This document shows positions 54,333-62,212 of a stretch of 64,000 nt of DNA, in pieces. The position numbers and the translations under genes were made by a program. The notes beneath the pieces are model-generated. The model was not told where the DNA came from, searched no databases, and worked only from the letters and a program-made list of their open reading frames with translations. Position 1 is the stretch's first letter; each line of letters opens with the position of its first letter. The stretch comes from Ruminiclostridium cellobioparum DSM 1351 = ATCC 15832 (GTDB lineage Bacteria; Bacillota; Clostridia; Acetivibrionales; DSM-1351): assembly GCF_000621505.1 (NCBI RefSeq), contig NZ_JHYD01000027.1, positions 55,092-119,091 on the forward strand, written 5' to 3'.

Positions 54333-56522
54333 TTATACAAAATTGTCATATATACGGTTTCTTTTTTTGAGCTCCTCGGGAGGCAACCTTTGCGCATCCG
54401 AAATTTCGTAGCCGCCAAAGGTATCATACAGTCTTGACAAAGGGTCGGCTTCTACGAAAGTGCACCAGGGCAGCCAGTGATAATGGCTTTGCAGAATCTG
54501 TCCGGTGAAATCACCGCTTTCATGCCCCAAACCGGGCATTATATATCCTATGCTGCCATCTATATCGCTGGATTGGCGGGTATTTTTGTGTATGAATTCG
54601 GCAAAATCCAGGTAATGTTCATCAGAGGTTATCAAATATAGCCTGTAATAAGTATAAGCACAGGCAGCCATATATACGTCTGCACCGCCTCCGATTGTTA
54701 TGATGCTCTGCCCGCTGATGGAATACCTGTTGAAAGGATGCTTGGGCCAGGGAGCACATACTGGGAATTTCCAGGCATAGGTCCAGGTCTCGGTATAGTC
54801 GGCAGCACCAATGGCACCTTCCAGCCACTTGTCATCACCGGTCAAATCAAACAGGGCCAGGAAGCCGAACAGGGCATAAATACCTGCTTCCTTATCCTGT
54901 ATATCAGTGTTGTCACAGGTGCCGCCCCTGTATTCCATGTTAAGGTAAGCATTATCAAATGACCACTCGCCGGCCTTGATTGCAGCAGCTTTGTATTTCT
55001 CCTCACCCGATACCAAATAAAATTGCACAAGAAAACGTACCACGCTGGGAGTATTTGACTTTGAGTACATTCGGACAGAATTATCGGTATTGTACGATCG
55101 GTAAAAACTGCCGTCTTCATTTTGAATGCGTAGCAGCCAGTCTGCCGTCTTTCTGCAGAATTCCCGCCAGGTCGGCCGCTCGTCTCCATTCCTGCGCATA
55201 TATAGATAAGAATCCAGTATGGCCTCCATTCCATCGGCAAGCATGCGGATATAGTGCGGATATGGTTCAAACCCCTTTATATTGGGATTGTAGCACATTT
55301 GAGGCAGCCCGGAGTCTGTCATTGCCGTCCTCACCCAAAAATCAATAATATTCACACCTTTTTCAAAAGCCTCCGGGAAGTCTTCCTTGCTGCCGAAGCG
55401 CAGCAACTGATAGCCTATGCCTGGCTGCTGCCCTACAAAGCCGAATTGGAAGGATATACAGGATATGTCCATGTCAGGCAGCTGGCAGGCAAAGGGCAGA
55501 CCATATGAATCGCCGTATTGACGGGTATACTTATTAAGTATCTTCATGCAGTTGTGAAAATGAATTTCGTTGTCCACCTCGAATAACTTATCCCTAAGAC
55601 GGTCATAAGTCACTCTCCAGATATTTTTCATCATACTCTGAAAACTGCCATATTGCGCGAAATTTACAGCAACCGAGTAATTTTGTTCAAAACCTGCTTC
55701 AACCGGATGATTGATACGTTGAAAGGTTTTGATCCTGTTTTTGTAGTCCAGCCCGCCAAAATTGTTTCTTCCGGGCATCTGGCCATCACACCCGGGATAA
55801 ACATAATCAATGGACAACCCATCACACTTTGTCTCTATTTCCTTTCGTACTTCAAAACCGTAATACATGTAATTAACGGTTTTGCTTTCAGGTCTGCTCA
55901 TGCCTATGGATCCGATTGTATACCGGGGATCGGTGTTGTTTTCAGACTGTACAAGGTCAAGTGACCTCATTGTTATATCCGCCCCCCAGCGTGAAAGGGC
56001 CGCTGTCTCTCCCGATTTAATGTTTTGCATTGCAAACAGCGGCAGGGCATAGCTGGTTTCCCTGCACCAGAAATACTCACAATCCAGATCTTTTCCAAAG
56101 GCGTAATCCGGTGCAAATTCATTCTGCCTATACCAGACACCGGGTGCAAAGCAGTTATATTCATGAGCATCATCAGATTCAGTCATTATAAAAGATATTT
56201 TTGTGGAAAAGCCCAGGTCATCTCCCGCTTTTAGAACCTTGACATTCCGGATTATTCTAAATCCATTACCTGCAGCTTCATATTCATCCGAAAAAGAGAA
56301 TACAGAGCCGGAAGGCACTGTGAGCGCGCCCTTCGCAATGACTTTATTACTGGAAGCGGCAGTCTCACTATAAGCATCGTCATAAAATTCGTTAACGGCA
56401 AATGCTGTCTTTACAGTCACAAACATCGGACGTTTATTAAAATATAAAAGCTTGTTGTTTTTTAAAACCTCAATTCCGCCTTCTCTGAAAATAAGGCTAT
56501 ACTCACCACATATTAGATTCAT
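54333..56522 (-). CDS. Uncharacterised 729-residue protein, probable (alpha/alpha)-barrel carbohydrate enzyme
   Basis: I do not recognise the family with certainty. The first about 270 residues look beta-rich, and residues from about 320 look like helical hairpins with many aromatic and acidic residues (DISCISFQFGFVGQQPG, TWREFCRKTADWLLRIQNEDGSF, DIQDKEAGIYALFGFLAL), as in (alpha/alpha)6-barrel hydrolases, lyases and epimerases. There is no signal peptide, so it would act in the cytoplasm. GGGAGGAG precedes the ATG by 5 nt. Its promoter at 56821-56883 carries the same 30-bp box and 27-nt spacing as the GH51 transport operon, which ties it to the arabinose- or xylose-oligosaccharide regulon. 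Catalytic residues cannot be assigned. Confidence 0.75.
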   Translation of the reverse strand: MNLICGEYSLIFREGGIEVLKNNKLLYFNKRPMFVTVKTAFAVNEFYDDAYSETAASSNKVIAKGALTVPSGSVFSFSDEYEAAGNGFRIIRNVKVLKAGDDLGFSTKISFIMTESDDAHEYNCFAPGVWYRQNEFAPDYAFGKDLDCEYFWCRETSYALPLFAMQNIKSGETAALSRWGADITMRSLDLVQSENNTDPRYTIGSIGMSRPESKTVNYMYYGFEVRKEIETKCDGLSIDYVYPGCDGQMPGRNNFGGLDYKNRIKTFQRINHPVEAGFEQNYSVAVNFAQYGSFQSMMKNIWRVTYDRLRDKLFEVDNEIHFHNCMKILNKYTRQYGDSYGLPFACQLPDMDISCISFQFGFVGQQPGIGYQLLRFGSKEDFPEAFEKGVNIIDFWVRTAMTDSGLPQMCYNPNIKGFEPYPHYIRMLADGMEAILDSYLYMRRNGDERPTWREFCRKTADWLLRIQNEDGSFYRSYNTDNSVRMYSKSNTPSVVRFLVQFYLVSGEEKYKAAAIKAGEWSFDNAYLNMEYRGGTCDNTDIQDKEAGIYALFGFLALFDLTGDDKWLEGAIGAADYTETWTYAWKFPVCAPWPKHPFNRYSISGQSIITIGGGADVYMAACAYTYYRLYLITSDEHYLDFAEFIHKNTRQSSDIDGSIGYIMPGLGHESGDFTGQILQSHYHWLPWCTFVEADPLSRLYDTFGGYEISDAQRLPPEELKKRNRIYDNFV

Positions 56523-56820
56523 TAATGCTCCTCCCTTAACCGATAAAAAATCGCTTATCCAAATAATTAAATTAACGTGTTGTGTTAGTTTAAGATACAG
56601 TTACTTTCAGTAACAAATATCTGCTGCCTCACCGGAACAAAGCTTTTAAGAAATGAGTTTCAATAGTGCGGGGGAGAACGTCTCCATCAATGAGAAGCCT
56701 GATTAGAAGAGCTTGCTTGAAATTTGCAGGCTTACCCCAGGTACATCGTGCCGGGAAATTGACAGCCACAACGCATAAAATTACACCTGTCTTTTAAAAT
56801 TATTTTTGGCCTCAATTAAT

Positions 56821-56883
56821 ATTATAGGAAAGGTATCTTCATAACACCATGCACATGTTTTTACTTTGTTATCTTCTTTTTAC
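56821..56883 (-). promoter_or_regulatory. Promoter and 30-bp operator of the 729-residue protein gene
   Basis: TATAAT (56826-56821) is 27 nt from a box at 56883-56854 (starts GTAAAAAGAAG, contains ATAACAAAGTAAA, ends ACATG). Identity with the 48599-48661 promoter extends through the box, the following TGCATGGTGTT and beyond. The leader to the start codon is about 295 nt. Confidence 0.75.
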
Positions 56884-56949
56884 TTTTTTGATTTATGTCA
56901 ATAAGATCAAAAAACATTTCTTTTGCTGCTCACAATAAATTACCTGCCG

Positions 56950-56988
56950 AAAAAAAAAGAATTCCAGCCGGACATCACTGAAATTCTT
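56950..56988 (-). terminator. Terminator of the GntR-GH30-dehydratase-aldolase operon
   Basis: Stem arms 56957-56967 and 56978-56988 (AAGAATTNCAG type, one mismatch) followed on the minus strand by an uninterrupted run of about eight T. Confidence 0.85.
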
Positions 56989-57039
56989 CACCCATTTACA
57001 GACTTCCATAAAATACCATTGAAACAACTTATTTTATAG

Positions 57040-57933
57040 TTAAATCACATCTGTCTTTTTTAAAATTTCCTCAAGTTTTAAAATCTGAGCTTCATTTGCC
57101 ACAGGCAGCGGGAATGAGCAATAATCCTTGACAGGAATACCTTTGAGCAACATTGCCTTTTTTATATATGGCACAAAAGGCTTTCCCACCTGATATATAT
57201 CCATGAGCTGATCTATTCTCCTCTGTATGCCGGCAATCAAATCAAAGTCATTAGCCTTGAAAGCTCTTACCCATGAGCTGCAAAGCTCAGGGACAAGATT
57301 TGACAATCCCGCTATGCAGCCGTCTCCCCCCGATAAAACATTGTGTGCAAAATTGTCGTCAAAGCCCGAGTAAATTTTAAATTCGGGAAACTCCGGCTTG
57401 ATAAGCTTTATCAGCTCCCTGGTGTGGTCCATACCGGGTAGGGTATCCTTGTAGCCGGCAATATTCTTATGTTTTCTCAGCAGCTTCAGTGTTAAGTCCG
57501 GTGAAAGGTCATATCCCGTACGGTCTGGAAAATTATATAGATACAGGTCTCCCGGGCACTCCTTTGCCACCAGATCATAATATTCTTCAATGCTTTCATT
57601 GCTCAGGCTGAAATAATAGGGCGATATTACGACAACACCATCTGCACCCTGTTCACAGGCATACTTTGAAAGCTCTATGGTTTCATTTACATCCATGCTC
57701 CCCGTCCCCACCAGCACTTTCGTTCTCCGGTCAATATGCCTGACGGCAAGGCGGATCAGCTCTTTTTTATCTTCCAACGGAATGGCAAAAAACTCACCTA
57801 TGCTTCCCAATATCAAAATACCGTCCACACCGCCCCCGATGAGGTGGTCATACAGGCTTTCAAGGGCTTCCCTGTCCAATTGTCTGTTTTTATCAAATGC
57901 AGTAATTGCAGGGGTTATATAATTACATTCCAT
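57040..57933 (-). CDS. DapA/KdgA-type aldolase or lyase
   Basis: A 297-residue TIM-barrel protein of the dihydrodipicolinate synthase/N-acetylneuraminate lyase family. The Schiff-base lysine is K162 (IAGYKDT), the catalytic tyrosine Y133 (YLYNFPDRTG) and the substrate loop GSIGE at 43-47 replaces the GTTGE of DapA, which argues against lysine biosynthesis. It is 21 bp after the IlvD/Edd dehydratase gene; together they would turn an aldonate into a 2-keto-3-deoxy acid and then cleave or dehydrate it. Which sugar acid is used is unknown. AAGGAG lies 9 nt before the ATG. Confidence 0.86.
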   Translation of the reverse strand: MECNYITPAITAFDKNRQLDREALESLYDHLIGGGVDGILILGSIGEFFAIPLEDKKELIRLAVRHIDRRTKVLVGTGSMDVNETIELSKYACEQGADGVVVISPYYFSLSNESIEEYYDLVAKECPGDLYLYNFPDRTGYDLSPDLTLKLLRKHKNIAGYKDTLPGMDHTRELIKLIKPEFPEFKIYSGFDDNFAHNVLSGGDGCIAGLSNLVPELCSSWVRAFKANDFDLIAGIQRRIDQLMDIYQVGKPFVPYIKKAMLLKGIPVKDYCSFPLPVANEAQILKLEEILKKTDVI

Positions 57934-57954
57934 AATCCCAATCTCCTTTGTTAT

Positions 57955-59682
57955 TTAATAACCTGCGCCTTCCATAGCAGAAAGGGCATTCTCGGTATAT
58001 CTCTTAAGCAAACCTTTTCTGGCAGGAGCCGGAAAGACTTTCTTTTTCAGCTTCCGGCGGCAAAATACTTTATCTACTTCCTCCAAAGCTATTTCCTGAC
58101 CGTCAATACCAACCACATTAAGGCTTCTGCTTTCAATATCGTATTCGATTATATCTCCCGTTTCAATGAGGGCCAGCGGTCCTCCGGCAGCTGCCTCGGG
58201 TGAAACATGCCCTATTGCCGCCCCCCGTGTGGCACCCGAAAACCTGCCGTCGGTAACAAGGGAAACGGTACCGTTCAATCTCCTGTCGCAGACAATTGCT
58301 TCAGTGGTCATTAGCATTTCAGGCATTCCGCTGCCCCTGGGCCCCTCATAGCGGATAACTATTATTTCACCGGGGTTGATTTCATTATTTACTACGGCGC
58401 AGTATGCAGCTTCTTCAGAATTGTAAACCCTGGCCGGGCCCTTGTGCTTACGCATGCCTTCAGCACAGGCTGAATATTTTACTATGGACCCCTCGGGGGC
58501 TATATTTCCTTTTAATACTGCGATGGACCCCGTTTCTTTGGCATCTTTCAACGGTATTATCACATCTTCCCGCTTTAAACCGTAATTGGAGAGATAGCCC
58601 AGGTACCTGTTGAAAAAATTGTCCCTTTGCAGATCCTCAAGGTTTTCTCCCAGGGTCTTCCCTGTTACAGTCAACACCTCCAGGTTCAGATACTCCCTGA
58701 GCATCAGCTGCACCATAGGTACGCCGCCTGCAAACCAGAAGGCTTCGGTAAGGTGCTCTCCCCCCGGGAATATGTTTCCGATATGCGGTATTCTGTGGTT
58801 TATTTCATCAAATATATCAGGTGTCAATTGAATGCCAAGTTCTCTGGCAATAGCAGGTAAATGCAGTGTGGCATTGGTGGAGCCCCCAATGGCACTATGT
58901 ACGACAATGGCATTGACAAATGCTTCCCTGGTCATGATTCTGCCCGGTGTGACAGCTTTCGAAACCAGCTCCATAATTTTTCTGCCTGCTTTTCTGGAGT
59001 ATGAGAGTATATCCCTCATGGTTGCAGGAACCAGGGCGCTTCCGGGCAATGCCATTCCCATAGCCTCGGCCATGCACTGCATGGTACTTGCCGTGCCCAG
59101 AAATGTACATGCTCCTACTGACGGGCAGCCGGTCAGCTTATAGTCTCGGACTTCACTGTCGCTTATTTCGCCCTTCCTTTTTTGCCGTAAGGATATATCC
59201 CCGGCCACCAGTGAAGTTGTCATATTGGGACCGGGCCTCATGCTGCCTCCCGGTATGAATATGGCGGGTATGTCTAGCCTGGCAGCTGCTTTTAAATGTG
59301 CAGGAATTGATTTGTCACAGGAGGAGGACAGGATCAGCCCGTCCCAGGAAATCATACTTCCATGCACCTCAACCATATCACATATGGCCTCCCGGGAAGC
59401 CAGCACAAAATTCATCCCCTTATGTCCCTGTGCACACCCGTCGCAAATATCGGTGGCATGAAATCTCGCAGGACAGCCTCCTGTTTCAAGGACGCCGCTC
59501 CTGGCCTGCTCGGTGAGCTGATTGAGGTGGGTGCTTCCCGGATGGCTGTCGCCATATGCATCCTCAATCAGAATCTGGGGTTTGACCACATCTTCCTCAT
59601 CCCAGCCCGAGCCCAGCTGGAGTGCATCCACCTGCGCCCAAAGCCGGCGTTCAAAGGAACTCTTCTGTGTAATATTCTCCAT
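57955..59682 (-). CDS. IlvD/Edd-family sugar-acid dehydratase
   Basis: A 575-residue iron-sulfur dehydratase. Conserved cysteine motifs are visible: CDGCAQGHKGM, SSSCDKSIPAHL and TGCPSVGACTFLGTA. The family covers dihydroxy-acid dehydratase, 6-phosphogluconate dehydratase and pentonate dehydratases (D-xylonate, L-arabonate). Neighbouring GH30 and aldolase genes favour a pentonate or other aldonate over branched-chain amino-acid synthesis (inference). The start is ATG at 59682 with GGGAG 8 nt upstream; a GTG at 59697 overlaps that site. Confidence 0.86.
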   Translation of the reverse strand: MENITQKSSFERRLWAQVDALQLGSGWDEEDVVKPQILIEDAYGDSHPGSTHLNQLTEQARSGVLETGGCPARFHATDICDGCAQGHKGMNFVLASREAICDMVEVHGSMISWDGLILSSSCDKSIPAHLKAAARLDIPAIFIPGGSMRPGPNMTTSLVAGDISLRQKRKGEISDSEVRDYKLTGCPSVGACTFLGTASTMQCMAEAMGMALPGSALVPATMRDILSYSRKAGRKIMELVSKAVTPGRIMTREAFVNAIVVHSAIGGSTNATLHLPAIARELGIQLTPDIFDEINHRIPHIGNIFPGGEHLTEAFWFAGGVPMVQLMLREYLNLEVLTVTGKTLGENLEDLQRDNFFNRYLGYLSNYGLKREDVIIPLKDAKETGSIAVLKGNIAPEGSIVKYSACAEGMRKHKGPARVYNSEEAAYCAVVNNEINPGEIIVIRYEGPRGSGMPEMLMTTEAIVCDRRLNGTVSLVTDGRFSGATRGAAIGHVSPEAAAGGPLALIETGDIIEYDIESRSLNVVGIDGQEIALEEVDKVFCRRKLKKKVFPAPARKGLLKRYTENALSAMEGAGY

Positions 59683-59743
59683 GTTTTCATCTCCCACTAA
59701 TCCAAGTTAATCAATATCAATGCATAAAATTATATATAAAGTT

Positions 59744-61078
59744 TTAAACCCTGGAGAACCTTAAAGTATATATGCTCGACGGCTCCAGAGCAACCTTGAA
59801 ATTCTCCTGCTCCAGACTGATATCAGCTGTTCTCTTCTCATTGGAGAAATTGGAAACCAGCAATATTATGCTCCGGTCGGGATTTTTAAAAGCAATCATG
59901 CTTCCGTCCACACTGCCTGAAGAGCCTATTCTTTTGGCACCGGGTTCAACAAAACGGCTGAAATGCATCATTACATAATATTCATAATTATAGAGCACCT
60001 CTTTTGTGGTGCGGTCTATTGTAAGCATGGAGTTTTGTTTCCAGCCCCACGAGCTCAGAGCGGATTCGTCCAGAATCATATTCCAGTAGCTGTAGTTGAC
60101 ACATCCGCTTTCAAGATATGACACAATATCCAGATATATTTCCTTTGCCTCCTCCCATGAATTTGCTCCGTTGTGACATGGAGATTCGGTGTGATAAAGC
60201 TTCATTCCGGGATATTTTTCATAGGAATCCCCTACCACTTCCGGTGATGAATACTGGTAGCCGATTCCCTTGACAAATTGTTTTATAACCGGATCACTTG
60301 CCACTTCATGGGCATATCCCATGACATTTCGGATGGAACCCGCCCAAATCCCGGTTTTTAATGGTTTTCCCTGAAAACGTACTAGTTCCGGTATCAGATA
60401 AGCCCTTATGAACTTCTTCATCAATTCCGGCGGCATGGTTGAGGTGGGATAAACATTGACAACGTCGGTTTCGTTTTGTATACATACCGCCAGCAGCGGC
60501 ACACCTTCTTTTTCATATTCCTCTATGTATTTTTTGAAATAGACCGCATAAGCTCTGAGATTTTCCGGAGTATCCAGAAGCTCTCCTCCATTGCACATAT
60601 CACCCGAGGTTTTCATCCAGTAAGGAGGACTCCAGGGACAGCCCCAGACCTTTAGTGAAGGATTGATTTCCATTGATCTGGAAATGTACGGAATCAGTCT
60701 TTTTCTGTCCCTTGAGATATTGAAATGTTCCATGGCAAAATCGCCGTTTACATCGTTCAGTGAATAGTCATCCAATGCGAAATCACTGGCGCCTATGGGA
60801 GTGCGGCATAAGTTGAACCGGCAGCCTCCACCGCCGAAAAGAGCACCAAAAACCTTTGCCTGCTCTTCCCGGGAAAGACAGCTCACAGCCGCCCAGCCCA
60901 CTTCATTGTATGCACCTCCGAACCCTGCAATTTCCTGAAACTCCCTGGTTGGATCAAGCTCTATCATGAATACCCGATCACTGCTGTTTAAATCCTTCCC
61001 GACACCGGCCGTATCCTCCTGGCAGCTGCAGCATTTTGTCCTGTCGGCACCGGTTTTCCACACACTTAATTCATACAT
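59744..61078 (-). CDS. GH30-family glycoside hydrolase, cytoplasmic
   Basis: A 444-residue GH30 enzyme. The acid/base is E203 in QNETDV (usually QNEP), the nucleophile E298 in YHTESP, and other family motifs are GFGGAYNE, WGCPWSPPYWMK and GIGYQY. A C-terminal beta domain finishes at FSRV. No signal peptide is present, so it handles imported oligosaccharides. GH30 members include beta-glucosidases, beta-xylosidases, fucosidases and glucuronoxylanases; no glucuronate-binding motif is evident to me. AAAGGAG lies 7 nt before the ATG. It is the first enzyme gene after the GntR regulator. Confidence 0.87.
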   Translation of the reverse strand: MYELSVWKTGADRTKCCSCQEDTAGVGKDLNSSDRVFMIELDPTREFQEIAGFGGAYNEVGWAAVSCLSREEQAKVFGALFGGGGCRFNLCRTPIGASDFALDDYSLNDVNGDFAMEHFNISRDRKRLIPYISRSMEINPSLKVWGCPWSPPYWMKTSGDMCNGGELLDTPENLRAYAVYFKKYIEEYEKEGVPLLAVCIQNETDVVNVYPTSTMPPELMKKFIRAYLIPELVRFQGKPLKTGIWAGSIRNVMGYAHEVASDPVIKQFVKGIGYQYSSPEVVGDSYEKYPGMKLYHTESPCHNGANSWEEAKEIYLDIVSYLESGCVNYSYWNMILDESALSSWGWKQNSMLTIDRTTKEVLYNYEYYVMMHFSRFVEPGAKRIGSSGSVDGSMIAFKNPDRSIILLVSNFSNEKRTADISLEQENFKVALEPSSIYTLRFSRV

Positions 61079-61123
61079 GACTATACTCCTTTTCTGACTT
61101 TATATTTTATTGTGATTAAGACT

Positions 61124-61813
61124 TTATGCTTTTGATTGAAAAGTGTTGTACAGATCCTCCATATGTTCCTGCATGATCTTTTTTGCATCACCGGAGTTTC
61201 GGCTTTTTACCGCTTCAAGCAGCATTTTGTGATAATAGATACCCGCACTGTTTCCCCTTTCGTTTACGATTTGGGAAAAAGCCCGGTTTAGCACATCATT
61301 GAAGATGTGAAAGGTTTGAATTATAAGAGAATTTTTTGTCATATTGGCAAGCAGAAGATGAAAATTCAAATCGGCTTTTGAAAACAGCTCCAATTCATCC
61401 TTAACCTGCTCCATTAATTTATATGCTTCCTCAAGCTTTGCCACTTCATCTTCCGAAGCCTTTTCGGTGGCCAGTTCAGCCACATTTCCCTCCAGAACCC
61501 GCCTGTACTCTAAAATCTCCTGTAATGAGTTCTCTTTCAAATATGCGATGGGTATAAGGGGATTCATATTGATTCCTGGAGCTGCATCCCTGATAAAGGA
61601 ACCCTCTCCCAGCCTGGTTTCTATCAAACCCAGCGCCGTTAATTTCTGGAGCGCCTGGCGCACGGTAATGCGGCTCACTCCAAAAGATACCGCCAGGTCA
61701 TTCTCAGAAGGGATTTTTTCTCCCCTCTTCCACTCATTATTGAAAATCTGTTCCTTCATCTGTTCAAAAACCTGTTCGCCTATACTTTGACGTGTAATTT
61801 TCTTAATTGGCAT
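61124..61813 (-). CDS. GntR/FadR-family transcriptional regulator
   Basis: A 229-residue regulator. The N-terminal winged helix (about 1-75) reads SIGEQVFEQMK ... SENDLAVSFGVSRITVRQALQKL, and the C-terminal FCD helical domain has the likely metal or ligand residues D and H in KADLNFHLLLA and a distal HKMLLEAV. FadR-type FCD proteins commonly sense sugar acids, matching the dehydratase and aldolase downstream. I use the ATG at 61813 (AAAGGT upstream); an ATG at 61849 has no ribosome site. A palindrome at 61865-61879 is its likely own operator. Confidence 0.9.
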   Translation of the reverse strand: MPIKKITRQSIGEQVFEQMKEQIFNNEWKRGEKIPSENDLAVSFGVSRITVRQALQKLTALGLIETRLGEGSFIRDAAPGINMNPLIPIAYLKENSLQEILEYRRVLEGNVAELATEKASEDEVAKLEEAYKLMEQVKDELELFSKADLNFHLLLANMTKNSLIIQTFHIFNDVLNRAFSQIVNERGNSAGIYYHKMLLEAVKSRNSGDAKKIMQEHMEDLYNTFQSKA

Positions 61814-61864
61814 AAGAATATCATACCTTTCATTCCAAAAGTATTTCATAGCTGTATGTTGTCT

Positions 61865-61917
61865 ACCTGTATTACAGGTTATGTTATAATATTATATTTT
61901 GTGGATAGAAATGTCAA
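61865..61917 (-). promoter_or_regulatory. Promoter and GntR palindromic operator
   Basis: The minus strand has TTGACA (61917-61912) and TAATAT (61894-61889) at 17-nt spacing, or TATAAT at 15 nt. Just downstream is the palindrome ACCTGTATTACAGGT (61865-61879), 7-bp arms around one base. Its place at the start of transcription suits repression by the GntR protein. Confidence 0.72.
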
Positions 61918-61999
61918 TGAAAGCCTGGAGATATTTAAATGTTTTTAGAAAACCGTTATGATTGGTATCAATGTATATTGTCATGTATAGCAAATCCCC

Positions 62000-62164
62000 C
62001 TGGTGGTCTGTAACATCTAAAACGTATATTGCCGGCGGGGAAATTTTTGCAGGATAAGGCGGAGGACGAAGGCAATACTGTATGTATTGACAAGGACTAC
62101 AACGAAATTCTGCAGGAATTTAACCGTCGGCAATATGTGACTTTTAGGTGTTACAGACCACTAG
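62000..62164. mobile_element. MITE-like 165-bp inverted-repeat element, copy 2
   Basis: Inverted ends (62000-62022 and 62142-62164) pair with two mismatches and share the core GTCTGTAACATCTAAA with copy 1 at 54067-54231; the length is also 165 bp. Both copies are intergenic, about 35-50 bp from a gene end, and predict one long hairpin with a less conserved tip. Confidence 0.7.
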
Positions 62165-62212
62165 AATGCAGAATCAGCTCTTGCAGGTTCAAGGGGGATT
62201 GTATTTGATTTT

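Larger units (their letters stand above)
56523..57039. other. Intergenic region with long leader, promoter and terminator
   Basis: This 517-bp gap has the aldolase-operon terminator (56950-56988), the boxed promoter (56821-56883) and a leader of about 295 nt that includes a short GTTACT/AGTAAC hairpin near 56600 and a GGAGACG-type stretch near 56680. No coding sequence is supported. Confidence 0.5.
61814..62212. other. Intergenic region between GntR gene and GH5 gene
   Basis: These 399 bp hold the GntR promoter and operator (61865-61917) and inverted-repeat element copy 2 (62000-62164). The rest is AT-rich spacer. No clear separate terminator for the GH5 gene is visible; the element may serve. 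Confidence 0.45.

Noticed and set aside
56600..56790. Possible riboswitch in the leader of the 729-residue protein gene
   Set aside because: I could not match the stretch to any known riboswitch core, and only one short hairpin is certain.
57040..59682. Reading the dehydratase and DapA-type genes as ilvD and dapA for amino-acid synthesis
   Set aside because: The operon with GntR and GH30, and the GSIGE loop in place of GTTGE, favour sugar-acid breakdown.
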